A stretch of 64,000 nt of DNA, from assembly GCF_000263195.1 (NCBI RefSeq), contig NC_018748.1, positions 4,092,001-4,156,000 on the forward strand. Reading direction: 5' to 3'. The notes below the pieces were generated by a model. That model was given only the letters and a program-made list of their open reading frames with translations, searched no databases and was not told the DNA's origin. Origin of the DNA: Emticicia oligotrophica DSM 17448. Its GTDB lineage: Bacteria; Bacteroidota; Bacteroidia; Cytophagales; Spirosomataceae. Numbering within the stretch: position 1 is the first letter of the stretch; every line of letters starts with the position of its first letter. The translations under genes were made by a program, and so were the position numbers. Positions 45,327-56,215 of this stretch are shown here, piece after piece.

Positions 45327-46790
45327 ATGATTTTTAATTCAATAGAATTTTTATTGTTTTTTCCCATTGTTACGATTATTTATTTTTTGTTTAAGCATAA
45401 TAATAGATGGTGGTGGCTTTTGGCAGCAAGTTGTGTATTTTATATGGTTTTTAAGCCTGAATATCTTTTGATTTTAGGCTTTACGATTGTAGTTGATTAC
45501 TATGCTGGAATTTGGATTGAAAATGCACAAGGAAAGCAAAAGAGGCTTTACTTGATTATGAGTTTGGTGGCAAATATTGGGGTTTTGGCATTTTTTAAAT
45601 ATACAAACTTTGCCATTTTTGCCTTAGCACAGGCCAATATCGCTCATTTTAAATTACTTGATTTTATTTTACCAATTGGCTTATCTTTTCATACTTTTCA
45701 AGCGATGAGTTATACAATTGAAGTATATCGTGGCAATCAAAAGGCTGAAAGACATTTTGGTATATATGCACTTTATGTAATGTTTTACCCACAGTTGGTG
45801 GCTGGGCCAATTGAACGACCACAAAATGTCTTGCATCAATTCTATGAAAGGATGACTTTTGATTATGCAAGAGTTACGAGCGGCTTAAAACTAATGGCTT
45901 GGGGGCTTTTTAAAAAAGTAGTCATTGCCGATCGATTAGCTCTATTTGCCGATAAAGTTTATAATAGTCCGATGGAATATGAAGGAATTCCAATCATCGT
46001 AGCTACTTTTTTCTTTACCTTTCAAATTTTCTGCGATTTCTCTGGGTATTCAGATATCGCTCTTGGTACTGCCGAAGTGATGGGTTTTAAACTCATGAAA
46101 AATTTCGACCGTCCGTATTTCTCTAAAAGTATTTCTGAGTTTTGGAGAAGATGGCATATATCACTTTCAACGTGGTTCCGTGATTATTTGTATATCCCAT
46201 TAGGTGGTAATCGGGTTAGCAAAACTCGACAAAATTTCAACCAATTTTTGGTTTTTGCAGTGAGTGGTTTGTGGCATGGAGCCAATTGGAACTTTATTAT
46301 TTGGGGAGCATTACACGGATTTTATTTGATTTTTGCCCGATTGACAAAGAAACCAAGGGAGTTTTTCTACAAAATAACTGGAATTGAGCGAATTCCAATG
46401 CTTCATAAAAGTATTCAATCTTTCATTACTTTTTTATTGGTTGCTTTTGCATGGATATTTTTCAGAGGAAATTACCTTGAACAAAGTCAATGTTGGCATT
46501 TGATTACACATTTATTTACGAATCTTCCAACTTGGCATGAGTTCTTGACTTATCAATATTTATCTCAAAATGTATTTTTAGGCTTTACCATCGTTGAATT
46601 TATTATTGCTTTATGCTTAATAATCTTCATGGAAATGATTCATTATATTCAAAGAGATAAAAGTATCCGAGCAATTATTTCAAGTTATTCTACTCCAAAA
46701 AGATGGATAATATATTATGCTTTCATGATTGCCTTTTTCCTGCTTGGCGTTTTCGACCAACCTGCCCAATTTATCTATTTTCAGTTCTAA
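45327..46790 (+). CDS. MBOAT family membrane-bound O-acyltransferase
   Basis: 487 residues from the ATG at 45327 (MIFNSIEFLLFFP); the frame also has a TTG nine codons earlier. About 11 membrane segments are visible. The MBOAT core has LPIGLSFHTFQAMSYTIEVY, FCDFSGYSDIALGTAEVMGF, FWRRWHISLSTWFRDYLYIP, and the catalytic His H317 in SGLWHGANWNFIIWG. This is the AlgI/DltB type. With the SGNH partner upstream it should acylate a cell-surface or secreted glycan. Acyl donor and target are unknown. Confidence 0.93.
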   Translation: MIFNSIEFLLFFPIVTIIYFLFKHNNRWWWLLAASCVFYMVFKPEYLLILGFTIVVDYYAGIWIENAQGKQKRLYLIMSLVANIGVLAFFKYTNFAIFALAQANIAHFKLLDFILPIGLSFHTFQAMSYTIEVYRGNQKAERHFGIYALYVMFYPQLVAGPIERPQNVLHQFYERMTFDYARVTSGLKLMAWGLFKKVVIADRLALFADKVYNSPMEYEGIPIIVATFFFTFQIFCDFSGYSDIALGTAEVMGFKLMKNFDRPYFSKSISEFWRRWHISLSTWFRDYLYIPLGGNRVSKTRQNFNQFLVFAVSGLWHGANWNFIIWGALHGFYLIFARLTKKPREFFYKITGIERIPMLHKSIQSFITFLLVAFAWIFFRGNYLEQSQCWHLITHLFTNLPTWHEFLTYQYLSQNVFLGFTIVEFIIALCLIIFMEMIHYIQRDKSIRAIISSYSTPKRWIIYYAFMIAFFLLGVFDQPAQFIYFQF

Positions 46791-46870
46791 AACTCTATTC
46801 GTTTCATATAAAAGACCATAATAGTTGGTAGGAGGTAGAAACTTTGTTTGCAAGCAAAGGCTTTTTCTCC

Positions 46871-46878
46871 TAATTTTG
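46871..46878 (+). promoter_or_regulatory. -7 promoter element upstream of guaA
   Basis: TAATTTTG, an exact TAnnTTTG match, 18 bp before the guaA ATG. Confidence 0.5.
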
Positions 46879-46896
46879 TATTTTAGAAATGTAATC

Positions 46897-48426
46897 ATGA
46901 CCGAACAAATCCTTATTCTTGATTTTGGCTCGCAATTTACCCAGCTTATTGCCCGTCGAGTTAGAGAACTAAATGTGTATTGTGAAATACACCCTTTCAA
47001 TAAAATTCCCGCTATTACACCCGAAATTAAAGGTGTTATTCTTTCAGGGAGTCCGTGTTCAGTAAGAGATGAAGATGCTCCGATTGTTGATTGGCAAGAA
47101 TTTGCCAAAACGCTTCCTGTTTTGGGTGTTTGTTATGGAGCACAAATGATGGCTCAAACTGGCGGTGGCGAAGTGGCTCCCTCTTCAATTAGAGAATATG
47201 GACGCACAATTTTGAATAAAGTAGATAATCGTTACGCTTTATTTAAGGACGTGGCTGATGATACTCAAGTTTGGATGTCGCACAGTGATACCATTGCACA
47301 GCCTCCTAAAGATGCGGATATTATTGCTTCTACTGATACAGTAAAAGTTGCAGCTTTTAAAATAAAGGAAAAACCAGTTTATGGTATTCAGTTTCACCCA
47401 GAAGTGACACATACAGTTTTGGGAAAAACAATTATTAAAAACTTTGTGGTGGATATCTGTGAATGTTCTCAGTCTTGGACGCCCGATTCATTTGTAGAAG
47501 AAACAATCAAAGATTTACGTGAAAAATTAGGCGAGGATAAAGTAATTATGGGTCTATCTGGTGGTGTTGATTCATCGGTGGCAGCAACTTTAATTCACCA
47601 CGCAATCGGAAAAAATCTATATTGCATATTCGTTGATAATGGTTTGCTTCGTAAAGGTGAATTTGAAGAGGTGCTTGATTCATATAAAGGTTTGGGGTTA
47701 AATGTTGTGGGTGTTGATGCGAAAGATAGATTTTATGAAGCATTGAAAGGTTTAACAGACCCTGAAGCTAAACGAAAAGCTATTGGAAAAACATTCATTG
47801 ATGTTTTTGATGCCGAATCTCATAAAATTGAAGGAGCAAAATGGTTAGGTCAAGGAACAATCTATCCTGATGTAATTGAGTCAGTTTCGGTCAAAGGCCC
47901 TTCAGTAACCATCAAATCGCATCATAACGTGGGTGGTTTACCTGACTTTATGAAGCTGCAGGTAGTTGAACCATTGAGATTACTTTTCAAAGATGGTGTT
48001 AGAGAAGTAGGTAAAGCTTTAGATATTCCTCAAAATATTTTAGGACGTCATCCTTTCCCAGGACCAGGTTTAGGAATTAGGATTTTAGGCGATGTAACGG
48101 CTGAGAAAGTACAAATTTTACAAGAAGTTGATGCCATTTTTATCAATGGTCTGAAAAGTTCTGGATTGTACGATAAAGTATGGCAAGCAGGAGCAATGTT
48201 GCTTCCAGTACAAAGTGTAGGAGTAATGGGTGATGAACGTACTTATGAAAGAGTTGTTGCCCTTAGAGCTGTAACGAGTATAGATGGAATGACCGCCGAT
48301 TGGGCACATTTACCTTATGAGTTTTTAGCTGATGTTTCTAACGAAATTATCAATAAAGTGAAGGGAGTCAATAGGGTAGTGTATGATATTAGTTCGAAAC
48401 CACCAGCAACCATTGAGTGGGAATAA
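46897..48426 (+). CDS. guaA: GMP synthase (glutamine-hydrolysing)
   Basis: 509 residues from the ATG at 46897 ([17 protein letters not shown]); the frame is open 24 codons further up but lacks conservation. The class I amidotransferase domain has [11 protein letters not shown] (nucleophile Cys) and FHPEVTHT; the ATP-pyrophosphatase domain has [11 protein letters not shown]; the C-terminal dimer domain ends KPPATIEWE, as usual. It converts XMP to GMP. A -7 element at 46871-46878 precedes it; a hairpin terminator follows. Confidence 0.97.
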   Translation: MTEQILILDFGSQFTQLIARRVRELNVYCEIHPFNKIPAITPEIKGVILSGSPCSVRDEDAPIVDWQEFAKTLPVLGVCYGAQMMAQTGGGEVAPSSIREYGRTILNKVDNRYALFKDVADDTQVWMSHSDTIAQPPKDADIIASTDTVKVAAFKIKEKPVYGIQFHPEVTHTVLGKTIIKNFVVDICECSQSWTPDSFVEETIKDLREKLGEDKVIMGLSGGVDSSVAATLIHHAIGKNLYCIFVDNGLLRKGEFEEVLDSYKGLGLNVVGVDAKDRFYEALKGLTDPEAKRKAIGKTFIDVFDAESHKIEGAKWLGQGTIYPDVIESVSVKGPSVTIKSHHNVGGLPDFMKLQVVEPLRLLFKDGVREVGKALDIPQNILGRHPFPGPGLGIRILGDVTAEKVQILQEVDAIFINGLKSSGLYDKVWQAGAMLLPVQSVGVMGDERTYERVVALRAVTSIDGMTADWAHLPYEFLADVSNEIINKVKGVNRVVYDISSKPPATIEWE

Positions 48427-48453
48427 TATATGATAATTATTAATTATGATGCT

Positions 48454-48489
48454 AAAAGGGCTGGTAAATTTAAGTTTATCAGCCTTTTT
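48454..48489 (+). terminator. Intrinsic terminator of guaA
   Basis: Arms AAAAGGGCTGGTAAA and TTTATCAGCCTTTTT pair with two G-T wobbles, and the T-run completes the signal. Confidence 0.75.
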
Positions 48490-48548
48490 TATTTAGTTTA
48501 AGTTTAGTCTATTTGATAATTCAAAACTTCTTTTCTCTATAATACTTC

Positions 48549-48606
48549 TTTTAACCTTTTTTTAATCTTCCTTTAAAATCGACTTGATATTCAAAAAACA
48601 ATTTTA
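48549..48606 (+). promoter_or_regulatory. Box promoter A: triple TTTTAATC-like repeat and -7 element
   Basis: TTTTAACC (48549-48556), TTTTAATC (48560-48567) and CTTTAAAA (48571-48578) start 11 bp apart. CAATTTTA (48599-48606) lies at the -7 position, its last base 35 bp after the start of repeat 3. It precedes the TolC-adaptor pair. The layout recurs at four other sites downstream and resembles tandem binding of an OmpR/PhoB-type regulator. Confidence 0.7.
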
Positions 48607-48620
48607 CATCATCAAAATAA

Positions 48621-49886
48621 ATGAATGTGATGAAGAAATTGATTTTTGTTTTACTATTACTGGGATTTAGAGTTTCTGCACAAAGTGATACGTTGAAGCT
48701 GACTTTAAAGCAAGCTGAAGATGATTTTTTCAAGGAAAATCTTCAGTTAGTGGCTGCTAAATTGGGAATTTCCGAAGGTAGAGCATACGAATTACAAGCT
48801 GGTTTGAGACCCAATCCGAGTCTATATTTTGAGCACATGCCTTACAATACACAAAACAAGGAGTTAGGAGGTTTTAAAAAAAATAATGCGGAGCAAATTA
48901 TTCAATTTCAATACCTCGTTCAAGTTGCCCAAAAACGCCAGAAGGCCATTTCTCTTGCTCAAGCTAATACCGAACAAGCCGAAAATAGCTTTAGAGAATT
49001 AATCAGAAATCTTCAGTATCAATTACATGCCACTTTCTATGATTTATATTTTACCAATCAGGCATTGGTAGTTTATGAACAAGAAATATCAACGCTCCAA
49101 CAGACCTTAAATGCCTATCAAGAGCAATTTAATCGTGGAAATGTCCCTTTAAAAGATTTAGCTCGATTAAAAGCTTATTTGGTTTCACTGAATACTGAAA
49201 AGCAATCATTGATTCAACAAAAATTTGATGACGAAAGAGATTTAGGTTATTTGCTTGGTTCAAAAAAACAGTATACTATCGAACCAGTGGTTGAATCAGT
49301 TTTTACGAATGTCGACTTTAATAAGCTGACAATCAGTGATTTAATAAATATTGCTTCGGAAAATAGATTTGATTTGAAAGGTGCATTGACACAAAGAAAA
49401 ATTGAAGAGCGTAATTTGGAATTCCAAATGGCTAATAAAAAACCAGATTTGACTTTTCAAATGACATATGACCGAAATGGTAGTTTTGTACAAAATTATT
49501 TAGGACTTGGCGTTAGCATGAACCTACCTGTTTTTAATAAAAACCAAGGAAATATTCAAGCCGCTCAAATAAGAATACAAGAAGCTGAAAAATTACAAGA
49601 ATCGTATCAGTTGAAAGTAGAAAAAGATGTTCAAAATGCTTTCTATAAAGCACGTCAAGCAGATACAGTTGCTAAATCAATTGACAGTAAGTTTAGTGAC
49701 GATTTTTCTAAACTTATCGCTGGAGTATTAGATAATTATCGAAAACAAAACATTACAGTTGTTGAGTTTATAGATTTTTTTGACTCTTATAAACAAACAA
49801 TTTTGCAATATAATCAACTGCAAAACGATAGAGTATCTGCCTTTGAAAATCTAAACTTTACGGTTGGTAAAGCAATTTTGAATTAA
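48621..49886 (+). CDS. TolC family outer-membrane efflux protein (CzcC/CusC-like)
   Basis: 421 residues with a signal peptide (1-21, FRVSAQ) and no lipobox. Two TolC repeats are present: the first has RPNPSLYFEHMPY and long coiled helices; the second has NKKPDLTFQMTYDRNG and LGLGVSMNLPVFNKNQGNIQAAQ. It forms the outer-membrane channel of a tripartite pump. It heads a two-gene unit with the adaptor gene 36 bp downstream, and box promoter A precedes it. The matching HME pump lies 8 kb away at 57880. Confidence 0.9.
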   Translation: MNVMKKLIFVLLLLGFRVSAQSDTLKLTLKQAEDDFFKENLQLVAAKLGISEGRAYELQAGLRPNPSLYFEHMPYNTQNKELGGFKKNNAEQIIQFQYLVQVAQKRQKAISLAQANTEQAENSFRELIRNLQYQLHATFYDLYFTNQALVVYEQEISTLQQTLNAYQEQFNRGNVPLKDLARLKAYLVSLNTEKQSLIQQKFDDERDLGYLLGSKKQYTIEPVVESVFTNVDFNKLTISDLINIASENRFDLKGALTQRKIEERNLEFQMANKKPDLTFQMTYDRNGSFVQNYLGLGVSMNLPVFNKNQGNIQAAQIRIQEAEKLQESYQLKVEKDVQNAFYKARQADTVAKSIDSKFSDDFSKLIAGVLDNYRKQNITVVEFIDFFDSYKQTILQYNQLQNDRVSAFENLNFTVGKAILN

Positions 49887-49922
49887 TTTTTATCGAAATT
49901 ATATATTTAAAAATAAAATAAC

Positions 49923-51032
49923 ATGAAAAATTCATTGAGATTATTGTTTCTGGGGCTATCGATTGTATCGATTTTTTCCACTGCAATGACTGGTTGTGGA
50001 GAAGGGCAGACCAAACAAGATTCTAAGGAAGCAGCTCAAAAGCAAGTCAGTTTAGATGCAGAAACTTATAAAAATTTAAAAACTATCAATGCAGAAGTAA
50101 AAACTGTAAATCAGGTTTTAAATTTAACTGGCAAAATTACCTTTGACCAAGATGGTGTTGTGAAAGTTTTTCCTTTAGTAGGTGGACACATCGAGGAGGT
50201 TAAAGTCGAATTAGGCGATTATGTGCAAAAAGGACAAGTTTTAGCGGTGATTAGAAGTGGAGATTTAGCCGATTTGGAGCAACAAGCAATTTCTGCCAAA
50301 AGTAATTTATCGGTTGCACAAAAAAATCTTCAAGTTTCTGAAGATATGACAAAGTCTGGCCTTTCATCTCAAAAAGAATTAGTTGCAGCCAAAGAGGGTG
50401 TAGAAACTGCAAAAGCAGAAGTAAATAGGGTGGCAGAAAGAAAGAGTATCTTAGGTGCTAAAGGAATGTTGTATGTAGTTAAAGCTCCGACTAATGGATT
50501 TATTGTTGAAAAAACCGCGGCTACGGGCATGGAACTGCGTGGAGATGACCCCGAAAATTTATTTACAATTAGCAACCTTGACCGTGTTTGGGTCATGGCA
50601 AATGTATATGAATCAGATATTGCAAAGGTGCATTTAGGGCAAGAAGCAAAAATTACCACTATATCTTTTCCAGATAAAGTATATACAGGCAAGATTGATA
50701 AAATTTTCAATACGCTTGACCCGATGAATAAAACTGAAAAGGTACGAATTCAATTGATGAACAAAGATTTTCAGTTAAAACCAGAAATGTTTACGAATAT
50801 TATAGTTGAATATGGTGGTTCTGAGCAACGTCTTGCTGTGCCTAGCAAAGCTGTAGTTTTTGATAATAATCAGAATTTTGTGGTTGTAAAAGAGTCAGGA
50901 AAATTGGCTGTAAAACCTATTTCGATTTACAAAGTAGTTGGTGATAAAACCTTTATTTATTCAGGAGTTGAGGCAAATACGCCAATTGTGACTGAAAACC
51001 AATTGACTTTATATCAAGCACTTATTCAATAA
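49923..51032 (+). CDS. RND efflux periplasmic adaptor lipoprotein (CzcB/CusB-like)
   Basis: 369 residues with a lipobox (AMTGC, lipid Cys 25). The lipoyl-type domain has VFPLVGGHIEEVKVELGDYV with KGQVLAVI, the alpha-hairpin spans about 120-180, and beta-barrel segments include VWVMANVYESDIAKVHLGQ. The C-terminal membrane-proximal part ends in NTPIVTENQLTLYQALI. This is the adaptor of an HME-type pump joining a TolC channel to CzcA. No Met-rich CusF-like domain is visible. Confidence 0.9.
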   Translation: MKNSLRLLFLGLSIVSIFSTAMTGCGEGQTKQDSKEAAQKQVSLDAETYKNLKTINAEVKTVNQVLNLTGKITFDQDGVVKVFPLVGGHIEEVKVELGDYVQKGQVLAVIRSGDLADLEQQAISAKSNLSVAQKNLQVSEDMTKSGLSSQKELVAAKEGVETAKAEVNRVAERKSILGAKGMLYVVKAPTNGFIVEKTAATGMELRGDDPENLFTISNLDRVWVMANVYESDIAKVHLGQEAKITTISFPDKVYTGKIDKIFNTLDPMNKTEKVRIQLMNKDFQLKPEMFTNIIVEYGGSEQRLAVPSKAVVFDNNQNFVVVKESGKLAVKPISIYKVVGDKTFIYSGVEANTPIVTENQLTLYQALIQ

Positions 51033-51059
51033 TTATTGTTTGTTTATTTATTTTAGATT

Positions 51060-51083
51060 CGGGTTACTGAAATTAGTAACTCG
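51060..51083 (+). terminator. Hairpin after the CzcB-like gene
   Basis: CGGGTTACT (51060-51068) / AGTAACTCG (51075-51083), one G-T wobble, 6-nt loop. The T-run is weak, so it may be a partial terminator or mRNA-end structure. Confidence 0.5.
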
Positions 51084-51153
51084 ATTCTTATACCCCAATT
51101 TTAATGATAATTAATTGTATTACAATACCTTTAATCATCGACTTTGGGGATAG

Positions 51154-51211
51154 TTTTAATCAAATTTTAAGACGATATACTTATTTGGAAAGCCATCGTT
51201 GAATATTTTTG
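51154..51211 (+). promoter_or_regulatory. Box promoter C: repeat pair and perfect -7 element
   Basis: TTTTAATC (51154-51161) and TTTTAAGA (51165-51172) start 11 bp apart. The third slot (51176) is degenerate. TATTTTTG (51204-51211) is an exact -7 element ending 35 bp after the third slot starts, the same geometry as at the other box promoters. The ATG of the next gene lies only 10 bp further on. Confidence 0.65.
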
Positions 51212-51220
51212 TAAAAATAA

Positions 51221-51613
51221 ATGGGTAACACAATTTTGAAATATCTTCTTTTTTTGTGTATTCTTTTAATGGGTGCCAGTTGTCGAGCGGATGAGTTTAA
51301 AAGAAATATTAGTCCGACTCTATCACCTCACAAAAGAAACTCAATTGTTTTGCCTTTGAGTGGTTTAACTAAGACTTTTGCACTAACCCTCAAAACAGCT
51401 ATTTCTTTTTATAATCTTTTCTTTTATTTAGAAGAAATAGTCGAAGATGCGAAAACAAATAAAAAACCATATCCCACACAAGAAAATAATTATACCAAAA
51501 AACCTTCCATTTGCCTATTAGGCTTACAATCAAAATTTACCTACTATTATTTATTTAAAAAAAATCATAAAGGCCATAAAAGGTTTATTTTAAACTGTGC
51601 CTATTTACTATGA
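51221..51613 (+). CDS. Small putative lipoprotein of unknown function
   Basis: 130 residues, not recognised. The N-terminus has a lipoprotein signal (CILLMGASC, lipid Cys 21). The mature part is basic, with FKRNISPTLSPHKRNSIVL, a hydrophobic helix (about 45-65), a YLEEIVEDAKTNKKP stretch and a Lys/Tyr-rich end. It lies under box promoter C, between the HME adaptor and the HAE-1 cassette. Its start codon is about 10 bp from the -7 element, so the message is nearly leaderless. It could be a spurious frame, but the promoter and lipobox support it. Confidence 0.55.
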   Translation: MGNTILKYLLFLCILLMGASCRADEFKRNISPTLSPHKRNSIVLPLSGLTKTFALTLKTAISFYNLFFYLEEIVEDAKTNKKPYPTQENNYTKKPSICLLGLQSKFTYYYLFKKNHKGHKRFILNCAYLL

Positions 51614-51849
51614 TTTTAGTTTTTTGAAAGCAAAATTGCTTATAAAAGACATCAATACAATTAAATCAAATTTCGAACCTGTTTGAGGTAAATCATTCTG
51701 CTGCTTTTACAGAACTCTACATTCAAACAGTATATCAAACGCAAAAAAACAAGCTTTAAAATAGGCTTTTCGGCCTCAATGGCAACGCTTTGCCTATATT
51801 TTAATAGCTCTTCGACAATTATAAATTTTAAATCCGAAGAAGAATAATT
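51614..51849 (+). promoter_or_regulatory. Gene-less leader of the HAE-1 cassette with hairpin
   Basis: No open frame of interest. AAAATAGGC (51758-51766) can pair with GCCTATATTTT (51792-51802, one bulge) around a 25-nt loop, followed by a short T-rich run. It may terminate or attenuate readthrough from the small lipoprotein gene into the AcrA-like gene. Confidence 0.4.
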
Positions 51850-52938
51850 ATGAAAAAATCACTCATGTTTTTAGGTTTGACTGTCTTGCTTTTTAATGCG
51901 AGTTGTAAGTCAGAAGAAAAAGAGGAAAAGAAAGAAGATGCCAAACTTCTAGTTACTTCTCCCATCCGCAAAGATACTGTTGTCACTACCGACTATGTTT
52001 GCCAAATTCGATCAATTAATAATATCGAGTTACGTGCCCTTGAGAAGGGTTATTTACAAGGCATTTTTGTAGATGAAGGTAAGTTTGTGAAAAAAGGACA
52101 ATTAATGTTCCAGATTATGCCAAACCTCTATCAAGCAGAAATGAAAAAAGCGGAAGCGGAAGCAAATTATGCAGAAATTGAATATAAAAACACCAAATCA
52201 TTGGCTGATGGAAATATTGTTTCAGCAAATGAATTAGCTCTGGCCAAAGCAAAACTAGACAAAGCTCTTGCTGAATTGGCTCTAACGAAAGTGCATTTGG
52301 GATTTACTGAAATTCGAGCACCATTTGATGGAATCATGGACCGCCTTCGTGTAAGAAAAGGTAGTTTGGTTGATGAAGGTGATTTACTTACAACTTTATC
52401 AGATAATAGCAAAATGTGGGTTTATTTCAATGTGCCAGAAGCACAGTATTTAAACTTTAAAACCCATGCAAAAAGTGATGGTGGAATGCAAAAAGTATCG
52501 CTCAAAATGGCTAATAATGAATTGTTTAAGTTTCCGGGTATTGTAGAAACCATTGAAGGAGAGTTTGATAATGAAACAGGAAATATCGCCTTTAGAGCAA
52601 CGTTCCCCAATCCAGAAGGACTATTAAGACATGGTGAAACAGGTAATATTCAAGTAACAGTTCCTGTGAAAAATGCATTGCTTATTCCACAAAAAGCTAC
52701 TTTTGAGGTACTCGATAAAACGTATGTGTATGTAATTGATAAAGACAATATTGTGCGTTCTCGCCCCGTAACGATTGCCGCTGAAATGCCGCATTTATAT
52801 GCTATTTCTTCTGGTCTATCTACTGGCGACAAGATTCTTTTGGAAGGTTTAAGAAAAGTAAAAGAAAACCAAAAGATAGATTACAAGTTTGAAGAACCTT
52901 CACAGGTAATTTCACACTTAAGTCTTTACGCTGAATAG
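51850..52938 (+). CDS. RND efflux periplasmic adaptor lipoprotein (AcrA/MexA-like)
   Basis: 362 residues with a lipobox (FNASC, lipid Cys 19) and a Lys/Glu-rich linker. The lipoyl halves are [20 protein letters not shown] and [15 protein letters not shown]; the hairpin between them is short (about 95-145), as in HAE adaptors. Barrel and membrane-proximal domains follow ([25 protein letters not shown]). It links the AcrB-like pump to its outer-membrane channel. The pump gene starts 28 bp later. Confidence 0.92.
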   Translation: MKKSLMFLGLTVLLFNASCKSEEKEEKKEDAKLLVTSPIRKDTVVTTDYVCQIRSINNIELRALEKGYLQGIFVDEGKFVKKGQLMFQIMPNLYQAEMKKAEAEANYAEIEYKNTKSLADGNIVSANELALAKAKLDKALAELALTKVHLGFTEIRAPFDGIMDRLRVRKGSLVDEGDLLTTLSDNSKMWVYFNVPEAQYLNFKTHAKSDGGMQKVSLKMANNELFKFPGIVETIEGEFDNETGNIAFRATFPNPEGLLRHGETGNIQVTVPVKNALLIPQKATFEVLDKTYVYVIDKDNIVRSRPVTIAAEMPHLYAISSGLSTGDKILLEGLRKVKENQKIDYKFEEPSQVISHLSLYAE

Positions 52939-52966
52939 TTTTTATCCACCGAAACAAAAGAAATAT

Positions 52967-55900
52967 ATGTTTAGTAATATCATCAAACGACCTGTATTGG
53001 CTATCGTTATTTCGGTATTGATAGTTTTTACTGGTACTTTAGCCATCAAGCAACTGCCAACTTCGCAGTTTCCAGAAATTGCCCCTACAACAGTCAATAT
53101 CTTTATTGCTTACCCAGGGTCAAGTGCTGACGTTCTCGTTAAATCTACACTCGTAACCCTCGAAAATGCCATCAATGGTGTTCAGGGAATGAGATACCTC
53201 GCCACCGATGCAACAAGTGCGGGTGAAGCAACGCTTCGTGTAATTTTTGAACCGGGTACCGACCCTAATCAGGCGGTTATTAGGGTAAAAACAAGGGTTG
53301 ACCAAGTAATGCCTTTGTTACCAGAGTTAGTACAACGTGAAGGGGTTGTGATTACACCAATCCAACCAAGTATGTTGATGTACATTAATCTCTATGGAAC
53401 AAGTAAGAATTTCGATGAAAAGTTTTTGTATAACTACGCTAACGTAAACCTTTTACCCGAAATTAACCGTATCAATGGGGTAGCAAGAACGCAAATTTTG
53501 GGTAGTCGCCAATTTGCGATGAGGGTTTGGTTAAATCCAGACCGTATGCGTGCATATAATATTTCGGCTGAAGATGTAATGAAAGCATTGGCAGAGCAAA
53601 GTATTATTGGTCGCCCGGGTCGTATTGGTCAAAGTTCTGGTATAGCGGCTCAATCTTTAGAATACGTTTTGACATACAAAGGCCGCTACAATAAACCCGA
53701 AGAGTATGAAAATGTGATTCTGCGAGCAAATCCTGCTGGTGAAAGTATTCGATTGAAAGATGTTGCTAAAGTAGAACTTGGCAGTGAATTTTTTGATATT
53801 TATTCTAACCTTGATGGTCATCCTTCGGCAGCGATTGTATTGAAACAAAATGTGGGTAGTAATGCGAGTGAAGTAATTCAACAAGTAAAAGATAAAATGG
53901 AGGAGTTAAAAGCAACTTTCCCTCCCGGAGTTGAATATAAGTTGAGTTATGATGTATCGAAATTTTTGGATGCCTCAATTGAGCAAGTACTTCATACCTT
54001 ACGTGATGCCTTTATTTTGGTGGCTTTGGTTGTTTTCCTTTTCTTAGGCGACTGGCGTTCGACACTTATTCCAATTATTGCCGTACCTGTGTCATTAATT
54101 GGTGCATTTTTCGTGATGCAAATGTTTGGGCTTTCTATAAATCTTATCACACTTTTTGCATTGGTTTTGGCTATTGGTATTGTGGTTGATGATGCGATTG
54201 TGGTTGTTGAGGCCGTTCACGCCAAAATGGAAGAAGAGCATCTTTCGCCATATAATGCTGTTAGAAAAGTAATGGGCGAAATCAGTGGAGCTATCATTGC
54301 AATTACGCTCGTAATGGTGTCTGTGTTCTTACCAATTGCCTTTATGTCAGGTCCTGTGGGTACTTTCTATCGGCAGTTTTCAATTACGATGGCGAGTTCT
54401 ATCATACTTTCGGCTGTTGTTGCTCTTACGCTAACCCCAGTACTTTGTGCCATGATTCTTAAAAATAATCATGGAAAACCAAAGAAAAAATCTCCAATTG
54501 ATTGGCTCATTGACCAATTCAACAAAGGTTTTGAAAAGTTAACAGGTCGTTATGTGAGTGTTTTGAAGTTCATTGTTAATAAACGATTGCTAACGTTCTT
54601 AATATTAGTTGCTTTTAGTGTTGGAATTATCTTCGAAAACAAAATCTTACCAGCGGGATTTATTCCAAGTGAAGACCAAGGTACAATTTATGCCATTATT
54701 CAAACACCACCGGGTTCAACACTTGAAAGAACAAATGCAGTTTCAAGAGAATTACAAGAAATTTGTAAGAAAGTAGAAGGCGTTGAATCGGTTTCTTCAT
54801 TGGCAGGATACGAAATCATGACCGAAGGTCGTGGTTCGAATGCTGGTACTTGTTTGATTAACTTGAAAAACTGGTCTGAAAGAGAAAGAGGAGTACATGA
54901 AATTATCGAAGAATTAGAAGAAAAAACTAAAGATTTAGGGGCAGTTGTAGAGTATTTCGAGCCACCTGCCGTACCCGGTTTTGGTTCTTCAGCAGGTTTT
55001 TCAATGCGTATGCTTGATAAGAATAATACAACTGATTATCAAGAATTCGATAAGGTAAACAAAGACTTTATGGCTGCTTTAGGTAAGCGTAAAGAGTTGA
55101 CTGGTTTATTTACTTTCTTTGCCGCGAATTATCCTCAATATGAATTAGAGATTGATAATAATGTGGCCATGCAAAAGGGGGTATCCATTGGAAAAGCAAT
55201 GGAGAATCTTAATATCATGATTGGTAGTACTTATGAACAGGGTTTCATTCGTTTTGGCCGTTTCTTTAAGGTCTATGTTCAGTCATCACCAGAATTCCGA
55301 CGTCTTCCTTCTGATATTATGAATATGTTTGTAAAAAACGATAATGGCGAAATGGTGCCTTATTCAGCATTCATGAAATTAGTGAAAAAACAGGGTCCAA
55401 ACGAGATTACAAGGTATAATATGTACAACTCATCGTCAATTCAAGGACAACCAGCGAAAGGTTATACCACTGCCGATGCAATCAAGGCTATTCAAGAAGT
55501 ATCAAAAACACTTCCAAAAGGTTATGATATTGCTTGGGAAGGTTTATCCTATGATGAAGCCAAACGAGGAAACGAATCAATTTATGTTTTTGCTGTCGTT
55601 TTGATATTTGTTTATTTCGTTTTGGCGGCTCAATATGAAAGCTTCTTGTTGCCTATGGCTGTAATTTTCTCGCTACCTGTTGGGGTATTTGGGTCTTTCT
55701 TCTTGCTAAAAGCGATGGGTATGGCCAATGATGTTTATGCTCAAGTAGGTCTTATCATGTTAGTTGGTCTTTTAGGGAAGAATGCCGTATTGATTGTAGA
55801 GTTTGCCGTTCAACAGCGACAAAAAGGTATGTCGATTTTTGATGCTGCCATTGAAGGAGCTAAAGTTCGTTTCCGACCAATTTTAATGACATCTTTTGCT

Positions 55901-56215
55901 TTCGTAGCAGGTCTAATTCCTTTGGTTATTTCTCATGGTGCTGGTGCAATTGGTAATAAAACAATCGGTGGCTCAGCTATGGGTGGAATGCTTTTCGGTA
56001 CAATTTTCGGTGTAATGATAATTCCAGGTCTGTATTACATATTTGGAAGTTTATCCGATGGTAAACATCTAATTAAAGACGAGGACGAAGAACCATTATC
56101 TGAAAGGTTTGTGGAATCAAGTGAAGAACGCGGTAAGATTTTGAAAAATATCAGAAAAGCGAATGAAAGATTGAAAAAATTATTAAACCGAAACGACGAA
56201 GATGATACGAAATAA
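52967..56215 (+). CDS. RND multidrug efflux pump, HAE-1 family (AcrB-like)
   Basis: 1082 residues, 12 membrane helices with two large periplasmic loops. It begins [20 protein letters not shown]; the proton-relay helix 4 has [11 protein letters not shown] with the Asp pair D408-D409, matching D407-D408 of E. coli Acr[27 protein letters not shown] is the family's helix 6 region. A C-terminal charged extension of about 40 residues is slightly longer than usual. It exports hydrophobic or amphiphilic compounds. Its stop overlaps the next gene by 14 bp. Confidence 0.95.
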   Translation: MFSNIIKRPVLAIVISVLIVFTGTLAIKQLPTSQFPEIAPTTVNIFIAYPGSSADVLVKSTLVTLENAINGVQGMRYLATDATSAGEATLRVIFEPGTDPNQAVIRVKTRVDQVMPLLPELVQREGVVITPIQPSMLMYINLYGTSKNFDEKFLYNYANVNLLPEINRINGVARTQILGSRQFAMRVWLNPDRMRAYNISAEDVMKALAEQSIIGRPGRIGQSSGIAAQSLEYVLTYKGRYNKPEEYENVILRANPAGESIRLKDVAKVELGSEFFDIYSNLDGHPSAAIVLKQNVGSNASEVIQQVKDKMEELKATFPPGVEYKLSYDVSKFLDASIEQVLHTLRDAFILVALVVFLFLGDWRSTLIPIIAVPVSLIGAFFVMQMFGLSINLITLFALVLAIGIVVDDAIVVVEAVHAKMEEEHLSPYNAVRKVMGEISGAIIAITLVMVSVFLPIAFMSGPVGTFYRQFSITMASSIILSAVVALTLTPVLCAMILKNNHGKPKKKSPIDWLIDQFNKGFEKLTGRYVSVLKFIVNKRLLTFLILVAFSVGIIFENKILPAGFIPSEDQGTIYAIIQTPPGSTLERTNAVSRELQEICKKVEGVESVSSLAGYEIMTEGRGSNAGTCLINLKNWSERERGVHEIIEELEEKTKDLGAVVEYFEPPAVPGFGSSAGFSMRMLDKNNTTDYQEFDKVNKDFMAALGKRKELTGLFTFFAANYPQYELEIDNNVAMQKGVSIGKAMENLNIMIGSTYEQGFIRFGRFFKVYVQSSPEFRRLPSDIMNMFVKNDNGEMVPYSAFMKLVKKQGPNEITRYNMYNSSSIQGQPAKGYTTADAIKAIQEVSKTLPKGYDIAWEGLSYDEAKRGNESIYVFAVVLIFVYFVLAAQYESFLLPMAVIFSLPVGVFGSFFLLKAMGMANDVYAQVGLIMLVGLLGKNAVLIVEFAVQQRQKGMSIFDAAIEGAKVRFRPILMTSFAFVAGLIPLVISHGAGAIGNKTIGGSAMGGMLFGTIFGVMIIPGLYYIFGSLSDGKHLIKDEDEEPLSERFVESSEERGKILKNIRKANERLKKLLNRNDEDDTK

